DNA from: Neurospora intermedia
Lineage: Eukaryota; Ascomycota; Sordariomycetes; Sordariales; Sordariaceae
Length of the DNA: 64,000 bases
Reading direction: 5' to 3'
NCBI GenBank assembly: GCA_037102815.1
Contig: BTPP01000009.1
Location: forward strand, 682,001-746,000
Shown: piece by piece, positions 1 to 13,317 of the stretch
How positions within the stretch are numbered: the stretch's first letter is position 1
Layout: each line of letters begins with the position of its first letter
Program-made: the position numbers and the translations under genes
Notes under the pieces: model-generated
The model's database searches: none
What the model was told of the DNA's origin: nothing
What the model saw: the letters and a program-made list of their open reading frames with translations, nothing else

Positions 1-378
1 GACTGCAAACAGTACGCTAACAAATCCCGTCACCCATGGCAACCAATTGCTTTCTTTTGTGGTAACCAAACAAAAACATCACCAACATTCTCCGTTTGAG
101 AACAGCACTTCAAACATAGCCACACTGCATTCCTTTGATCACTGTGTGGCGCTCAGCTAAGCTGGTCGAATGCACGCAGCCAAAAGTGGTTAATGCATTC
201 CTTGAGGTTTGCACAGAGATATCTGCATTAATCCATGTGACTATCGATATTTGTCACCACACCCTCAAGCTTCCACTCGGCTACAGGTTTCGCAACAACC
301 ACGATTTCGAGGGAGTGAAACCATAAGATTCAGTTGAGCCAGCTACTGTAGGGAAACAGAACAGCGAACCACGACAAC
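1..378. other. intergenic, upstream of the SprT gene
   Basis: No convincing coding frame is seen. The stretch holds the presumed promoter and leader of the SprT/HMG gene that starts at 379. A short open frame at 135-326 has no recognisable features. Confidence 0.5.
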
Positions 379-3165
379 ATGGCCAAATTATCACGGCCCC
401 CGCCATCTTCCTCTCGGTCCCGGAAAACAATCTTCCCATCTTCCTCCGAATCTGAGCCCGAATCCAACAGCGACTCCAACTCCAACTCGGACTCGGAGTT
501 TCCAGATATCGCAGCTATCCAACCAAGTCCCAAAAGGAAAAGAAAAGTTTTGCAACCGCAACCTGCGACTAAGAAGAGACCGACCCCTCCCACGGATACG
601 GCCTCTACTAGTACTAGGAACCAGACGGTCATCGAATCAGCAACATCACCAAATGCTGCTTCTTCATCGGTAGCTGGTGTCAAGAGGCGAAAGCTACTGC
701 TGGGCGCAGTGTCGGATAATGTCCTTTTCCGAAAGTGGACGCCAGCGCAAGAGGAGGAGGGCGGGGTGCCAGCGAGGAAGAAGAGGAGGGGTTTGACTGC
801 TGGTACAGGATTCGGGCTGGGGTTGGGGATGATGCGCGATGAAGAGAGGGAGGGCAGCGACTCCGAGACTGAGAATCTGGTCGCGAATCGAAAGAAGGTG
901 AAAGAGGTGAAGAGGGTAGGCGAGAGCACCGTTACTGCTAAGACGGTGGGGATGACGACCAAAAGTCTTTTTAGCGACCAGAACTTATCAAAGATGCACT
1001 TGGTGGGAACCAAGAATAAGGAGGAAAAGTTGTTGGCAAGTCTTGTTCAGCAGCCGAAACAAAGCGCCAGCAAAAGCAAGGACATGATGGAAATCGACCA
1101 GGAGCAGGATATGGACATTTTTGAAGATTTGGAAGATTTTGCTGAAGAGTCGTTTCACACTGCCCAATCGAAGGAGTCTTCCGAGTCGAATGAACTTGAA
1201 TCGGAGACCATGGTCAAGAAGGCGCTGAATACCAACACGGCATCAAACTCCAAAGACGACGATTCAGATGAGGACCTGGATGCATTCTTCTCAAAGTTGA
1301 GCAGTAAGCCCAAGATTCCCGCAGTCAGAGAGAGCCACCTTTCTCCGACAAAGCCTCGGTCAACGAAGAACTCGAGAGGCAAGCGGATGGATGCGAGTTG
1401 GGAAAGCCAAAGCCGGACTTTATTCGACGATGAAGAGAGCGATAGACAACGAAGAAGAGCAGAAAAAGTAGTTTCCAGCGGTGAGGACACCTGTGGTGAA
1501 GAGGATGTCACGCAGGATTTCTCCTGTCTCCAGCTGGAATCCTCCTCCTCCTCCTCCTCTTCCGACTCCGAAAGCTCATCAGAAACCGAAACCGAACGAC
1601 GATCTCGTCCACTAGCTGCCACCACCAAAACGAAGAAGCGCACTCAAACACCCAGTCCTCCTCCTCCTTGTCCCAAAATCCCCAAACTCAAACCAAAGCC
1701 ATCATCATCAACAACATTACCACCACCACCACCATCCCCTCCCAAGAAACTCCCGCGCATCCCCACCACCCCCCACCGCCCCTCTTCCGACCTCTTTTGG
1801 TCTCGCGAATTCGTCGACGACTGGAACGACACGCACTCTCCCACCAAGAAGGAACCACTCTTTCCGTCAACCAAACCCCCCACCTCGGAGTGTACTTCTC
1901 CCAAGAAGAACCCACCGGCCCCTCCCAGCCCTTCAAAAGCCACCACCGCCCTCCTGGCCCGCGAATCCCGTCTTGCGCGGCAAGCTTTCGACACGCACAA
2001 ACACTCCCTCGCCACTTCTTTTCTTTCCCTTCTCGACGCCCGGTTGGCGTCATCCCGCTTGTCTGCTTTGACTGCTAGCACAGGCGGTATCAAGCTCGTA
2101 TGGAGCAAGACGCTCAATACCACGGCTGGCAGGGCGAATTGGAAGAAGGAGAGTATTACTTGTCGTCCGGGCCAGGGCTCCACCAAATCGGATGGGAGTA
2201 GGAAGGAAGAGGTGACGGTGACGGTGAAACACCACGCCTCCATCGAGTTAGCCACCAAGGTCCTGTCCACGCCGGAGCGACTATTCAACACGCTTGCGCA
2301 CGAGTTCTGTCATTTGGCGGTGTTCATGATTGATGGGGTGACTGCGAGGCCGCATGGGGCGGAGTTTAAAGCTTGGGCGAAGAAGGTTAATGAGTCGGAG
2401 TTTGGTGCTGCTGGTGGTGGGAGAAACCGTGGTGTCGGAAAGATGAATATCCGAGAGGGAGAAGTGGAATGGGAAGGCGGGTATGCAGTCGAAGTCACGA
2501 CGAGACATGGCTATGAGATTGAGTTTAGGTATGTGTGGGTTTGTGATGGGGTTCCTGTTCCTCCCGGCGGGTCCTCTTCTTCTACTGGTGGTCAGACTGA
2601 AGAAAAAGGAAAAGGAAAAGAGAAAAGAAAAGAGAAAGAACAAGGACAAGGGAAAGAGGGATGTGGGACAGAATATAAGCGCCACTCGAAAAGTATTGAT
2701 CCCAAAAGACATCGGTGTGGACTGTGCAAGGGGGTTTTGAGGCAGGTTAAACCTGCGCCGAGGGGTCAAGGTCAACAACAACAACATCAACAAGGAGGTG
2801 GTCACGTCTCTGATATGACGGGTGTCGATGGGGCTGGGACACGGAAAGGAATGGGAATGATGAAGGAGAAGGGGAAGACGTCGGAGTATCAAGTCTTTGT
2901 CAAGGAGCAGATGAAGGTGGTTAAAGCTCAGAAACCTGGACTGACGTTTGGGGAGGTCATGAAGGAGGTTGCGGAACGGTGGAAGGTGGAGAAGGCAAAG
3001 AGGGAGAAGAACAAGCAGGAAACTTCGCTGGCGGAAACGACTGGGAAGCTTTCTACAGTTTTAGAGGAGGTTGTCGCTGACGAAGATGGCGATGGCGAGG
3101 ATAGTCCGGATGTGTTCGAAGACGAACCCATGATGGACGTGGTTGATTTGACTGCGGATGATTGA
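379..3165 (+). CDS. SprT-like zinc metalloprotease with C-terminal HMG box (GCNA/ACRC-like)
   Basis: Single-exon gene for 928 residues. The first 500 residues are acidic, Ser/Pro/Lys-rich and probably disordered. The SprT domain starts near residue 550. The zinc-binding protease motif HEFCH is at 641-645, followed by a PHGAEFKAW segment that supplies the third histidine in this family. A C4-type zinc ribbon follows (WVCDG, then a Lys/Glu/Gly-rich insert, then CGTEYKRHSKSID and CGLCKG). Near residue 836 begins an HMG-box-like segment (SEYQVFVKEQMK...). The last residues (VVDLTADD) look like a SUMO-interacting motif. This order (acidic disorder, SprT, zinc ribbon, HMG box) is that of metazoan GCNA/ACRC, linked to repair of DNA-protein crosslinks. 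A nuclear genome-maintenance role is inferred. The 379 start is the first ATG of the frame. Confidence 0.85.
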   Translation: MAKLSRPPPSSSRSRKTIFPSSSESEPESNSDSNSNSDSEFPDIAAIQPSPKRKRKVLQPQPATKKRPTPPTDTASTSTRNQTVIESATSPNAASSSVAGVKRRKLLLGAVSDNVLFRKWTPAQEEEGGVPARKKRRGLTAGTGFGLGLGMMRDEEREGSDSETENLVANRKKVKEVKRVGESTVTAKTVGMTTKSLFSDQNLSKMHLVGTKNKEEKLLASLVQQPKQSASKSKDMMEIDQEQDMDIFEDLEDFAEESFHTAQSKESSESNELESETMVKKALNTNTASNSKDDDSDEDLDAFFSKLSSKPKIPAVRESHLSPTKPRSTKNSRGKRMDASWESQSRTLFDDEESDRQRRRAEKVVSSGEDTCGEEDVTQDFSCLQLESSSSSSSSDSESSSETETERRSRPLAATTKTKKRTQTPSPPPPCPKIPKLKPKPSSSTTLPPPPPSPPKKLPRIPTTPHRPSSDLFWSREFVDDWNDTHSPTKKEPLFPSTKPPTSECTSPKKNPPAPPSPSKATTALLARESRLARQAFDTHKHSLATSFLSLLDARLASSRLSALTASTGGIKLVWSKTLNTTAGRANWKKESITCRPGQGSTKSDGSRKEEVTVTVKHHASIELATKVLSTPERLFNTLAHEFCHLAVFMIDGVTARPHGAEFKAWAKKVNESEFGAAGGGRNRGVGKMNIREGEVEWEGGYAVEVTTRHGYEIEFRYVWVCDGVPVPPGGSSSSTGGQTEEKGKGKEKRKEKEQGQGKEGCGTEYKRHSKSIDPKRHRCGLCKGVLRQVKPAPRGQGQQQQHQQGGGHVSDMTGVDGAGTRKGMGMMKEKGKTSEYQVFVKEQMKVVKAQKPGLTFGEVMKEVAERWKVEKAKREKNKQETSLAETTGKLSTVLEEVVADEDGDGEDSPDVFEDEPMMDVVDLTADD

Positions 3166-3690
3166 GCGGACGGCATTGGTAATCCTTGGTAGTCCATTGC
3201 AGTGCTTGTCCAAGTAGGTTATTTGTATGACCATGAAAGAGTATTGATACCCCCGAATACATCAGAGGACATTCAGTTCGCTACCTAAGTGAAGTGTAAA
3301 TACTGATCTAGAAGAAATAAGAAACATGTCTCATGAACGATGTCGTGGGTCTGCGTGGAAACAAGTCTCTGCTAAAGAGCCGATTTGAATCGTCACCCAT
3401 CCACCTCCTATCGTAGCCAACCCGACCTGATATCAAACGCCCCGTCATTCATTCTCCTGGTATCCCTTCATCCTGATAAAATTTCCTCCTCTCCCATTTC
3501 ATTTCCTCCGAGGTATCCCATTGTCCAAGCGCTTCGTTCTTAATCAACCCAATCCCATTTCCCTGCGGCGTAAACCCAAGATCCTTCTCTTTCAGCTGGT
3601 TTATTCATACCCTTGTCTTCTTGCTTTTCACATATCCCATCCATACAATCTTGCCATAATCCACATCCACTCCTCACTTCCCAACTCAAC
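3166..3690. other. convergent intergenic region
   Basis: Lies between the 3' ends of the SprT gene and the Mog1 gene and should hold both 3' untranslated regions. No coding frame or RNA gene is recognised. Confidence 0.5.
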
Positions 3691-4399
3691 CTAAAGCTCC
3701 TTAAACAAACCCCAATCCTTCACCTCAAAAGTCTCCCAAATCTTCGCCGCATACTCCACCGCCCTACCCAGCAGCGCTCCCTGCTTGCCCAGCGCTAGAT
3801 CCACGTCTTCCTCATCGTACTCGCCCTTGATGTGCGGCACGTTGATGGTGATGAGGATATCCGTCTTCTCGCGCTCCAGTCTGACGAGCGTGAGGATGAG
3901 GGCCGTGAAATCGGGAGCTTGCCTGCTGCTCCTTCGGGAATCGGAGTCATCCGATGGTTTGGGGGTTTGGGTGGCGATCAAGGTGTAGGCGGGGATTGAG
4001 GGACTGTTTGGTCATTTAAGGTTGATTAGCTTTTATCTGTTTGCTGGATAGTAGTAGGAGGGGAAAGAATGGAAAGAAAGAGAGCGAGAGAGAAAAGACA
4101 TACTCAAGCTTGCTAAACCGCGTCTCCGTCGTGTTCCACACCTTGACGGTATCGACGTCGTCTCCCACGAGCTCTTCGAGGTGGGTGGTCAGCGCGCGAC
4201 CATCCTCTTCTAGCGAGGTTGGGCCGTCGGGGCCGACGCGCTCGGTGATTTCGACAATGATGGAGGTGAAGCCGTCCTTGTCGATGTAGACTTCTTGGTG
4301 GTCGGGGACTTGGCGCAGACGGGAGACGTCGGCGAAGTGTTCGGGAAGGTCGCAGACGATGGCGCCGCCGAAGAGAGGGGTGGTCTTGTAGTTTGTCAT
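3691..4399 (-). CDS. mog1: Mog1-like Ran GTPase-interacting protein
   Basis: Two exons, 4399-4104 and 4003-3691, encode about 202 residues. The donor is GTATGT at 4103 and the acceptor CAG is just before 4003; joining is in frame (SKLD|PSIPAYTLIA). The N-terminus (TPLFGGAIVCDLPEHF, then DVSRLRQVPDHQEVY) is the characteristic Mog1 signature: self-introduction of the gene name, acidic loop and QVPDHQEV. Mog1 binds Ran/Gsp1, releases nucleotide and supports nuclear protein import. The length matches the family (about 190-220 residues). The C-terminal exon carries the usual DILITINVPH strand. I see nothing unusual in it. Confidence 0.9.
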
Positions 4400-5309
4400 G
4401 GTGTGGTGGTGGTGTGTCTCTGATATTGTCGTGTGTTTTTGACTTTTGCTGCTTGGGATTATTGGATGAAGAGCGCTGCGAAAAATGACGGAGGTTTCGA
4501 AGGATATTTAACTCGTCGCAACTCGAACTTGGTGAGACTGAGATGATGGTGGTTTTGCGACACACCCCTTCGACTTGGGCTGACAGGGCAGTCTCGAGGG
4601 CAGGACCTATGATGTCGTTAAGTGGGATGGCCTGCCTAGCTTGTCAGTCATGGCGGGGTGCGTTCCAGGGCTGTGAGAGACCAAGAGCTCTCTTTGATAG
4701 GTCACTAACAAGTCGCGGCGAGGAGTCACACCACTTAATGTTAGGCAGCGAGCGGTTAGCTTGGAAGCAGAACCAACCATATTTCTTGCCCGAGCTTGGC
4801 TGGTGTTTCGTCTTTCTAGAGTTAGGCAGCGAGGGAATTATGACTAAATTCTTTAATTTCCTGAGCTCGTCATATGAACTTTCATTCGCTTTTCACTTTC
4901 TCTTCAAAGGATAGTTCAACGTCGTCGAAGAAGATGCATCTGAACCTCTGGGTAGGCCACAATATTTGGGGTTAGGGTTATGGCCGTGGCTTTGTCCCCC
5001 GTCGATAGAGGTACCAGCGGGGAAATGCACCCCGCGTACAGCCCCTGTAGCAGTGGCAGACTGGCAGTGGCATCTGACCGCGATCCCTTGTGCCGAATCG
5101 CGGCGGGACATGGCGTGGCAGTTCTACGGAATGCTACCTCTAAATAGAAGCTACGGTACCTGAGAGGCTCGAGCTACGTCAAGCGGAAGCCCCCTCCTTC
5201 TCTTGAATTTGAAGCTCTCACTTACTCCTAGAACTAGGTACCTACCGCACCTCTGCTCTCTCAGCTTCTTCCCCAAGACATCAATCATATTGTTTACTAT
5301 CCCAAATTA
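4400..5309. other. divergent intergenic region between mog1 and the HIT gene
   Basis: Bidirectional promoter region of 0.9 kb. It contains the telobox-like site at 4968-4981 and, nearer the HIT gene, AGGTACCTACCG-type sequence around 5236 like the motifs clustered upstream of other genes here. No coding frame is supported. Confidence 0.5.
4968..4981 (+). promoter_or_regulatory. telobox-like site GGGGTTAGGGTTAT
   Basis: The 14-base string contains TTAGGGTTA, the core bound by Myb-type telobox factors (Tbf1/Teb1/Tay1 families) in fungi. It lies about 330 bases upstream of the HIT gene start. The same 14 bases recur at 21136-21149 upstream of the FHA gene. Function is inferred. Confidence 0.35.
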
Positions 5310-5993
5310 ATGATACGAAAAATGGCTTCTTCCGCGACTTGCATTTTCTGCAAGATTGTCAAGGGTGAGTACTTCCTCGTAGTCACATAATACAAAACTA
5401 CAAGTTCCTTGTTGAGATGTCATGAGTAAAACAGCTCATCCCCAAGCTTCACTACTCACTTCAACCATTCATCAATTATTAACAAAACAAAACAAAAACA
5501 GGTGAAATCCCCTGCTTCAAGCTCGTCGAGACCGAAAAGACGCTTGCCTTTCTCGACATCCAGCCTCTTTCCCGCGGTCATGCCGTACGCCTCCCACTTT
5601 ATTCCCCCCTCCCCTCATGCCTTTCCCCCTCTCCTCATGCCTTTCCCCCCCTCAAGCTCATCCTCTTCCCCCTCCCCAAACTTCACCAGTCTAACATCCT
5701 CAACTCAGCTCGTAATCCCCAAACACCACGGCGAGAAACTCGCCGACATCCCCGACGACTCCCTGTCGGAGCTTCTCCCCATCGCCAAGAAGCTCGCCAT
5801 CGCCTCGGGCGCCGTCGACTACAACATCCTGCAGAACAACGGCAAGCTGGCGCACCAGGAGGTCGGACACGTGCACGTGCACATGATTCCCAAGCCCAAC
5901 GAGAAGGAAGGGCTCATTGTGGGGTGGCCGCAGCAGGCGACGGACATGGAGGCGTTGAAGAAGTTGCATGCCGAGATTAAGGAGAAGTTGTAA
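5310..5993 (+). CDS. HIT family nucleotide hydrolase (Hnt1/HINT-like)
   Basis: Three exons, 5310-5364, 5502-5584 and 5709-5993, encode 140 residues. Donors are GTGAGT and GTACGC; both acceptors are CAG, and all joins keep frame. The protein has CIFCKIVKGEIPCFKLVE at its start, DIQPLSRGHALVIPKHH in the middle and the histidine triad HVHVHMIPKP near the C-terminus. This is the HINT branch: adenosine 5'-monophosphoramidase activity is the family function, with the middle His of the triad as nucleophile. Translation could start at the first ATG (5310) or at the ATG five codons in (5322). The first CIFC pair is a typical zinc-binding element of this branch. Confidence 0.9.
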
Positions 5994-6309
5994 GTAGACA
6001 GACAGAAAGATGGAAAGAAAGAAGGAAGGAAGTTAAATGTCTGCTGGGATTCCCGGGGGATTAAGAAAGAAAGATATGGCGTGATGTGGTGTCTGTAACT
6101 GACTGATCTACGCTGTCCTCATTTACGCCTTTAAGCTCCTCCCGTTATAGCTCTATCATATATACCACCATTATGCCATGTTATGTCCTAACCCAGCCAC
6201 ATCTCATCGTCTATTATAAACTCTTAATCCCTATATATCCATGAAACAGATACAACTTTCCAAAAGCGAAAAAGGAAGCCATCTTACACCAACCACCCTC
6301 ACAGCCAAA
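5994..6309. other. convergent intergenic region
   Basis: Between the HIT gene and the Sec14-like gene, tail to tail. Contains GAAAGAAAGAAGGAAGGAAG purine-rich sequence just after the HIT stop codon. Nothing else seen. Confidence 0.4.
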
Positions 6310-8438
<2,129 letters not shown>

Positions 8439-9803
8439 TCCCTTTGATGGAGTCTAGAAGGTAAGATACCAGGAATTGGGATACAGCAGGCTGACAAAGG
8501 ATATGAAGAGGTACCTACTAACACTGGACGCACGTGTAGTAGCGGGTAGGGCGGGCAACGCGGCAGCAGCGGCACCTAGGACCGGATGGGATGGTCGTGT
8601 AATTAGGTTAGGTAGTAGGGTAAGGTAGGTAGAGGTAGGTTTGTACCGAGAAGGAAAGCGGTCACCAAAGTGGTCACCAGATTCGGAGGGGAGGGGTACA
8701 GAAGAAGAAAGGGATTTGTGGTGATGGGGGCTGTGAAAATGATATTGCCCCAATTAACAAGGCCGGACAAGGCTAATCCCCGGGCGATCCGTGTCAGCTT
8801 GTGGAAGCGCAATTTCTGGGTGAGAGATGGCCGGGGATATGGGATGAAAAGCCCCTTGTTAGTACCAAAGCGTCGATCAAAAGGCAAAAGGTACAAAAGT
8901 CAGTGATGAGTGGGCAATGGGAGAAGGCAAAAGACGGTGTCTAATCGGCACAGAAAACCGGAAATCCTCCATCAATCCTAGGCCATCCAAGTGGGGCAGC
9001 TTGGAGAGCTGAAAGCAATGCACATTGAATATCACAGTGCACTGTTGACCTGGAAAGGGAGATGAAGAGAAGAAGAAAAGAAGACATGAAGAAAAGAAGA
9101 AAAGACAGAGAATTCCCTCGCTAGAATACCAACTATTGACCTTCGGTGTACATTACCCTCTTCATGGAAATTCCCAGAGGTGATCAGGAACATACTACGA
9201 TAATCTCCAATAACTTTGAACCGTCCAATATTGGCGACTTGTCTTTGTCCCGGCTGACTTGCAACCCGAGATCCAACTAAAACCCCAGAAGCCGTGTAAC
9301 AAAAGGGGCTCAATCAGACAAGGTTGGAATTGACCAGACGATCGCAGCCGTCAGTCAGCTGGGCGGCAGCAATCATCTTCAAGAGGAACATGGAAGGTTG
9401 GTTGGTTGGTTGGTTGAAAGGGAAAAGCGAGAACCCCTCCTCATGGGACAAATCGATGATGGTCACCAATGATGAAATGGGCCCCCCAACCCATGCAGCG
9501 CTGCTCCTTTACAGGCAGGTGCACGTGCCTCTTGATGGTTTTTGCGTAAAGCTTGGCGTCACAATGTTACATTCGCAGAGGGGACAAGGCCCAGAATCGT
9601 GGGGTCAACTAATGCCGTCGCGTCTCACTGCTTGGTGTTCGCGTCTTCCATGTCAACCATCAAGTCAATACCACCATCTTCGGTATCTCATCACCAACGT
9701 AAGCATAAGAGAGACCACAATCGGAGCAACACCGCATCTATCCAGAAATTGCATGCAATAGTCAGACATCCTCCCAAGAAATAAACACGACCAAGACCAT
9801 ACC
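8439..9803. other. divergent intergenic region between the Sec14-like gene and dam1
   Basis: 1.4 kb with no supported gene. It holds GGTAGGTAGAGGTAGG-type motifs at about 8510-8650 close to the Sec14-like start and a (GGTT)n run near 9396-9412. The rest looks like ordinary promoter and leader sequence. Confidence 0.45.
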
Positions 9804-10606
9804 ATGCCCGACTCCCAAACCCCCGCGCCACAGCGCTCCACCTCCCGCCCTCGCACCCCCAACCGACCAACAACTCCCCTCCGCCCCTCCTCGCGCTCTT
9901 CCCTGCGCGAATCCGCCCGCGAATCCATCCATGGCTCCAGCGCTTCGTTCCCGCTCAACGCCTTTGAGCCCGCCTTCGCCGAATTGGCCGACGCCATGGC
10001 GGACCTCGAAGCCAACATGATGCATTTCCAGCTGATGCACGAAAGCCTGGCCCGGTTCAGTGAGGACTTTGCCAGCTTTTTGTACGGGTTGAATATGAAT
10101 GCGTTTTGTGTGGATTTTCCAGAGGGACCGTTGACAGAGAGTTTTAAGAGGATGAAGGAGAAGGAGGAGAGGGAGGCTGCTGCTGGTGGTGGCCAGGGAC
10201 AGAATAACATGGAGACAGGGATGATGACGACGGTTAAGCAGGAGAGGGAAGGGTTTGATGGGGAGACTACTTTTATGTTCGTTTTCCCTGCATACCCTGT
10301 CTATCTCCCTTTTCCACAAGGCCATACTTGCTGACATCTGTTTCTCTTGCTTGTAGGACGACCGATACCTCCTTTGTCGATAACCCCACCTCCAACATCT
10401 CCGGCCCTACACCGCGAAAACCATTGGTGGCGCCCAAGACACCTGCCCCAAGACAGTCGAGGGTGCCTGCGCCGTCTGGAACGACAAGAGGTACGAGTGG
10501 AAGAGGTGTTGGTCGTGGTGTTACGCCCAGTTCTCGAACGACGAGCCGCGGTGCGATTACTAGGAGTACATCGAACGGGCGAGTTGGTACGAGGGGCCTG
10601 AGGTGA
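9804..10606 (+). CDS. dam1: DASH complex subunit Dam1
   Basis: Two exons, 9804-10276 and 10357-10606, encode 240 residues. The donor is GTTCGT and the acceptor TTGTAG; the ATG codon of Met158 is split by the intron. Residues 50-115 carry the Dam1 core: FAELADAMADLEANMMHF, then HESLARFSEDFASFLYGLNM and NAFCVDFPEGPL, the strongly conserved family signature. Dam1 is a subunit of the DASH/Dam1 ring that couples kinetochores to spindle microtubules. The tail after the intron is basic and rich in Thr, Arg, Gly and Ser, as expected for a microtubule-binding, kinase-regulated tail. The gene converges on the DUF167 gene. Confidence 0.92.
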
Positions 10607-10866
10607 AGACGATGATGCTTCAATCCAGAGATTGATGCATGTTATGAGTAATGAGGATATGATATCGATACCCACGGTGAAATAGGATAGGGATGCGCGC
10701 AACTACTCCTGCATCGATAGGGGTCAACCGGACGACCTTTGGTCCTTGGAGGTTTTGGTATACCCTTGCTCCACGAGATTGAGCGGGAACATACAGAACC
10801 GTGTCGACGATTGTACGATCATCCAGATGGCACTAGCTGTCTCGAGGGCATCATCCGACCACGTTA

Positions 10867-11448
10867 TCACGCCTCGGTCGCCTTGTTCAAATACACCTTT
10901 ACCCTCTCAAGACACTCCTCCCCGCCACCACTACCACCAACCCACGACCCAGGAGCAGCAATAGCAATGGTCTTGGCCCTGGACTTGAGGCCCTGAGTGA
11001 TTTCGAGGTTGGACTTGGGGAGATTGAGAGCCTGTATAGTTAGGTACATCTAGCGTAGTCTGGGTGTGGTGTCTACGGCCTGCTCTTCCGCAATGTATTC
11101 ATCCAAGGAGGTGGACCAAAGGCAATTCCAAGCCTCGCTGTGTTTAGGTAGGGACAGGATTCATAGTGGTGGGAGATGGATAGCACAGGCGAACAATCAA
11201 TTCAGAGGAACTGGACTCACCTCACTCAAAACCTTGACAACAGCTTTATTCGCCTCTCCCTCTTTCGCCTGCGCGGCGACACATATCTCGACTGCTTCGT
11301 CAGTTATGGAGGTTACGCCTTCGCGGGTTTTGCTCGCGCCTGGCTTGACGTGGCAGTGGATGTAGATGGTGCCGCCTTGGGTGCCTTGTGGTGAAGGCTT
11401 TTTGCTGGCTTTGCTGGCGACGAACCAGAGGGCTCTTTGGGTGGACAT
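10867..11448 (-). CDS. DUF167 (UPF0235/YggU-like) protein
   Basis: Two exons, 11448-11221 and 11031-10867, encode 130 residues; donor GTGAGT, acceptor ACAG, phase 0. The protein has [20 protein letters not shown] at residues 27-50, the opening of the DUF167 fold, then [20 protein letters not shown] and, after the intron, [19 protein letters not shown]. These are the conserved blocks of the YggU/UPF0235 family, a small domain found in all kingdoms with no settled function. The sequence ends soon after the domain, so the whole protein is one domain. Confidence 0.85.
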
Positions 11449-12097
11449 GGAAGGCTGTTCTAGTGCTCGGTTTGAAATTGGCTTTGGTGCTATAGGCTCT
11501 TCAAAAGTATCAAATGGTTTTTGACATGAGAAAGCAAAGGTAAGTGGTGATGGCGGTTGAAGTTCGCGAAATGGTTCGATCCGAACTTCGGGTCTCAGCG
11601 GGGTATCTGAGGTAGTATCCGCTAGAGTGACCTAGCTTTGGGAGCTTGGCCCCTGTCTTTTGGAGCTCTGATGTCCCGTCCGCGATTGACCTCTCAACGA
11701 CAGCCCGGGACTATTTGCCCATTGAAATGTGAAAATAGTGATTGATCAAATGCTCATCCAATATGTACAAGACCATATGAAGTTTAATGCTGAAATAAAA
11801 TGTTCTTCACATTGAGAACTTTAGTGTTGATAACTTTCAAATGCGCTCGCCATCCCCGGTGATGTCATCCCCACGCTATCTTCTTAACCCCTGCCGCTCC
11901 CCCTGTAGTGTGGTACCTTAGCTAGGTAGCTGCCGCTAACGCTCGGGAGGGGGGACGGCGCGGCACTCCTTGTCGGGTCGGATCGAGTCGAGTCGAATTA
12001 ATTCATCCATTCCCCCCCCCATTACATTTCCTCCCAATCACCCACCACCAGAACCAAATTCCCCCACAACACACTCTCAAAACAACAAAAACAGAAA
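11449..12097. other. divergent intergenic region between the DUF167 and peroxiredoxin genes
   Basis: 0.65 kb promoter region. A string GGTTCGATCC near 11573 resembles a tRNA B box but no tRNA fold is visible around it. The leader of the peroxiredoxin gene (12000-12097) is C- and A-rich, as is common in fungal leaders. Confidence 0.45.
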
Positions 12098-13022
12098 ATG
12101 CTCGCCCGCACCGCCCTCCGCGCCTCGGCGCCCATCGCTCGCGCCCCCGCCGCCACTAGCCGCTTCTTCTCCTCCTCGCCCGCCCGCCTCGTCAAGATCG
12201 GCGAGCTCCTGCCCGAAGGCGAGCTCCTCCAGGAGGGATCCCCCGGCAACAAGGTCGACCTGCGCAAGGAGGCCGAGTCGGCCCGCAACATGCTGATTAT
12301 CGGTGTGCCTGCTGCTTTCAGCCCGGCGTGCAGCGCGAGCCATATCCCGAGCTATATCCAGCATCCCAAGACGCAGGAGTTTGACGTCAAGGCGGTGGTG
12401 TCGGTTAATGATGCTTTTGTGTGAGTATTCTTTTTTTTTTCTGTCTTTCTGGGGTTGGGGGGATGGGGGTTGGGTAGAGAGGAGGGGAGGGGAGGGAAAG
12501 GGAAGGGAAGAGACGGGTGAAAGAGACAACCAAGGGAAGGGAAGTGGAGGGTACAAGAAATGATTGGAGAGACGAAGAACAGCAAGAGAAGAAGGGGGCT
12601 GCAACGAAGACCTGGGAGTTCGGAGAGGAACGCCCGCCCAATAACACCAGCAGTTGGGAGGAGGCAAGCAAACCATGTTACCTAAAAACACAAGCTGACA
12701 ACTACAACAGCATGAAGGCATGGAAGGAGAACCTCGACCCCGCCGGCGAGTCTGGTGTAAGTTCTTCTCCATTTATTACTATCGTGGCCATCCATTTGCG
12801 ACCACCCCTAACACGCACCGTAAATAGATCCGCTTCCTCGCCGACCCCTCGGGATCGTTCACCAAGGCTCTCGACCTCACCTTCGACAGCAAGGCCATCT
12901 TTGGCAACGACCGTTCCAAGCGCTATGCCATGATTATCGAGGACGGCAAGGTCACCAAGATTGCCGTCGAGCCGGATAACACTGGTACTGCTGTGTCGTT
13001 GGCCGACAAGGTCTTGGGTTAG
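12098..13022 (+). CDS. mitochondrial Prx5-type peroxiredoxin
   Basis: Three exons, 12098-12420, 12711-12756 and 12828-13022, encode 187 residues. The first intron is 290 bases; the second exon is only 46. The N-terminus (MLARTALRASAPIARAP..., Arg-rich, no acidic residues, ending SRFFSSSPARLVKIG) is a clear mitochondrial presequence. The peroxidatic site is PAAFSPACSASHIPSY with Cys78, matching the Prx5/Ahp1 motif. The rest (SVNDAFVMKAWKENL, FLADPSGSFTKALDL, YAMIIEDGKV) follows the family. I see no second cysteine anywhere in the predicted protein, so it would work as a 1-Cys enzyme needing an external thiol. Role: reduction of hydrogen and alkyl peroxides in mitochondria. Confidence 0.9.
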
Positions 13023-13317
13023 ACTTGAAAGAGATACCTACATGATGACGAAGATGGGGAGGGGTGGACTTCAAAAGTTTCATATATATAGAATATGAGT
13101 AACGAACTACGTCGGAACGCACAGCTGTAGAAGAGATATGCTGAAGGAATCGCCAGATCCTTTCTCACAACATCCTGCGATTCTCAACGGCCCAATGCGT
13201 AACAAGAAATATTTTGATGCCATCCAAAATCTAACCAGACAGTATATACAACTCCTAGTCCCGTATCCCCCACATTTCTGGTCATACAATCTTCACTCAT
13301 CACCATCACCACGTAAG

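Noticed and set aside
4968-4981. TTAGGGTTA considered as an interstitial telomere
   Set aside because: Fewer than two full telomere units and no degenerate array around it; a telobox-type regulatory site fits better.
11568-11582. GGTTCGATCC string resembling a tRNA B box
   Set aside because: No T-arm pairing, no A box upstream and no acceptor stem.
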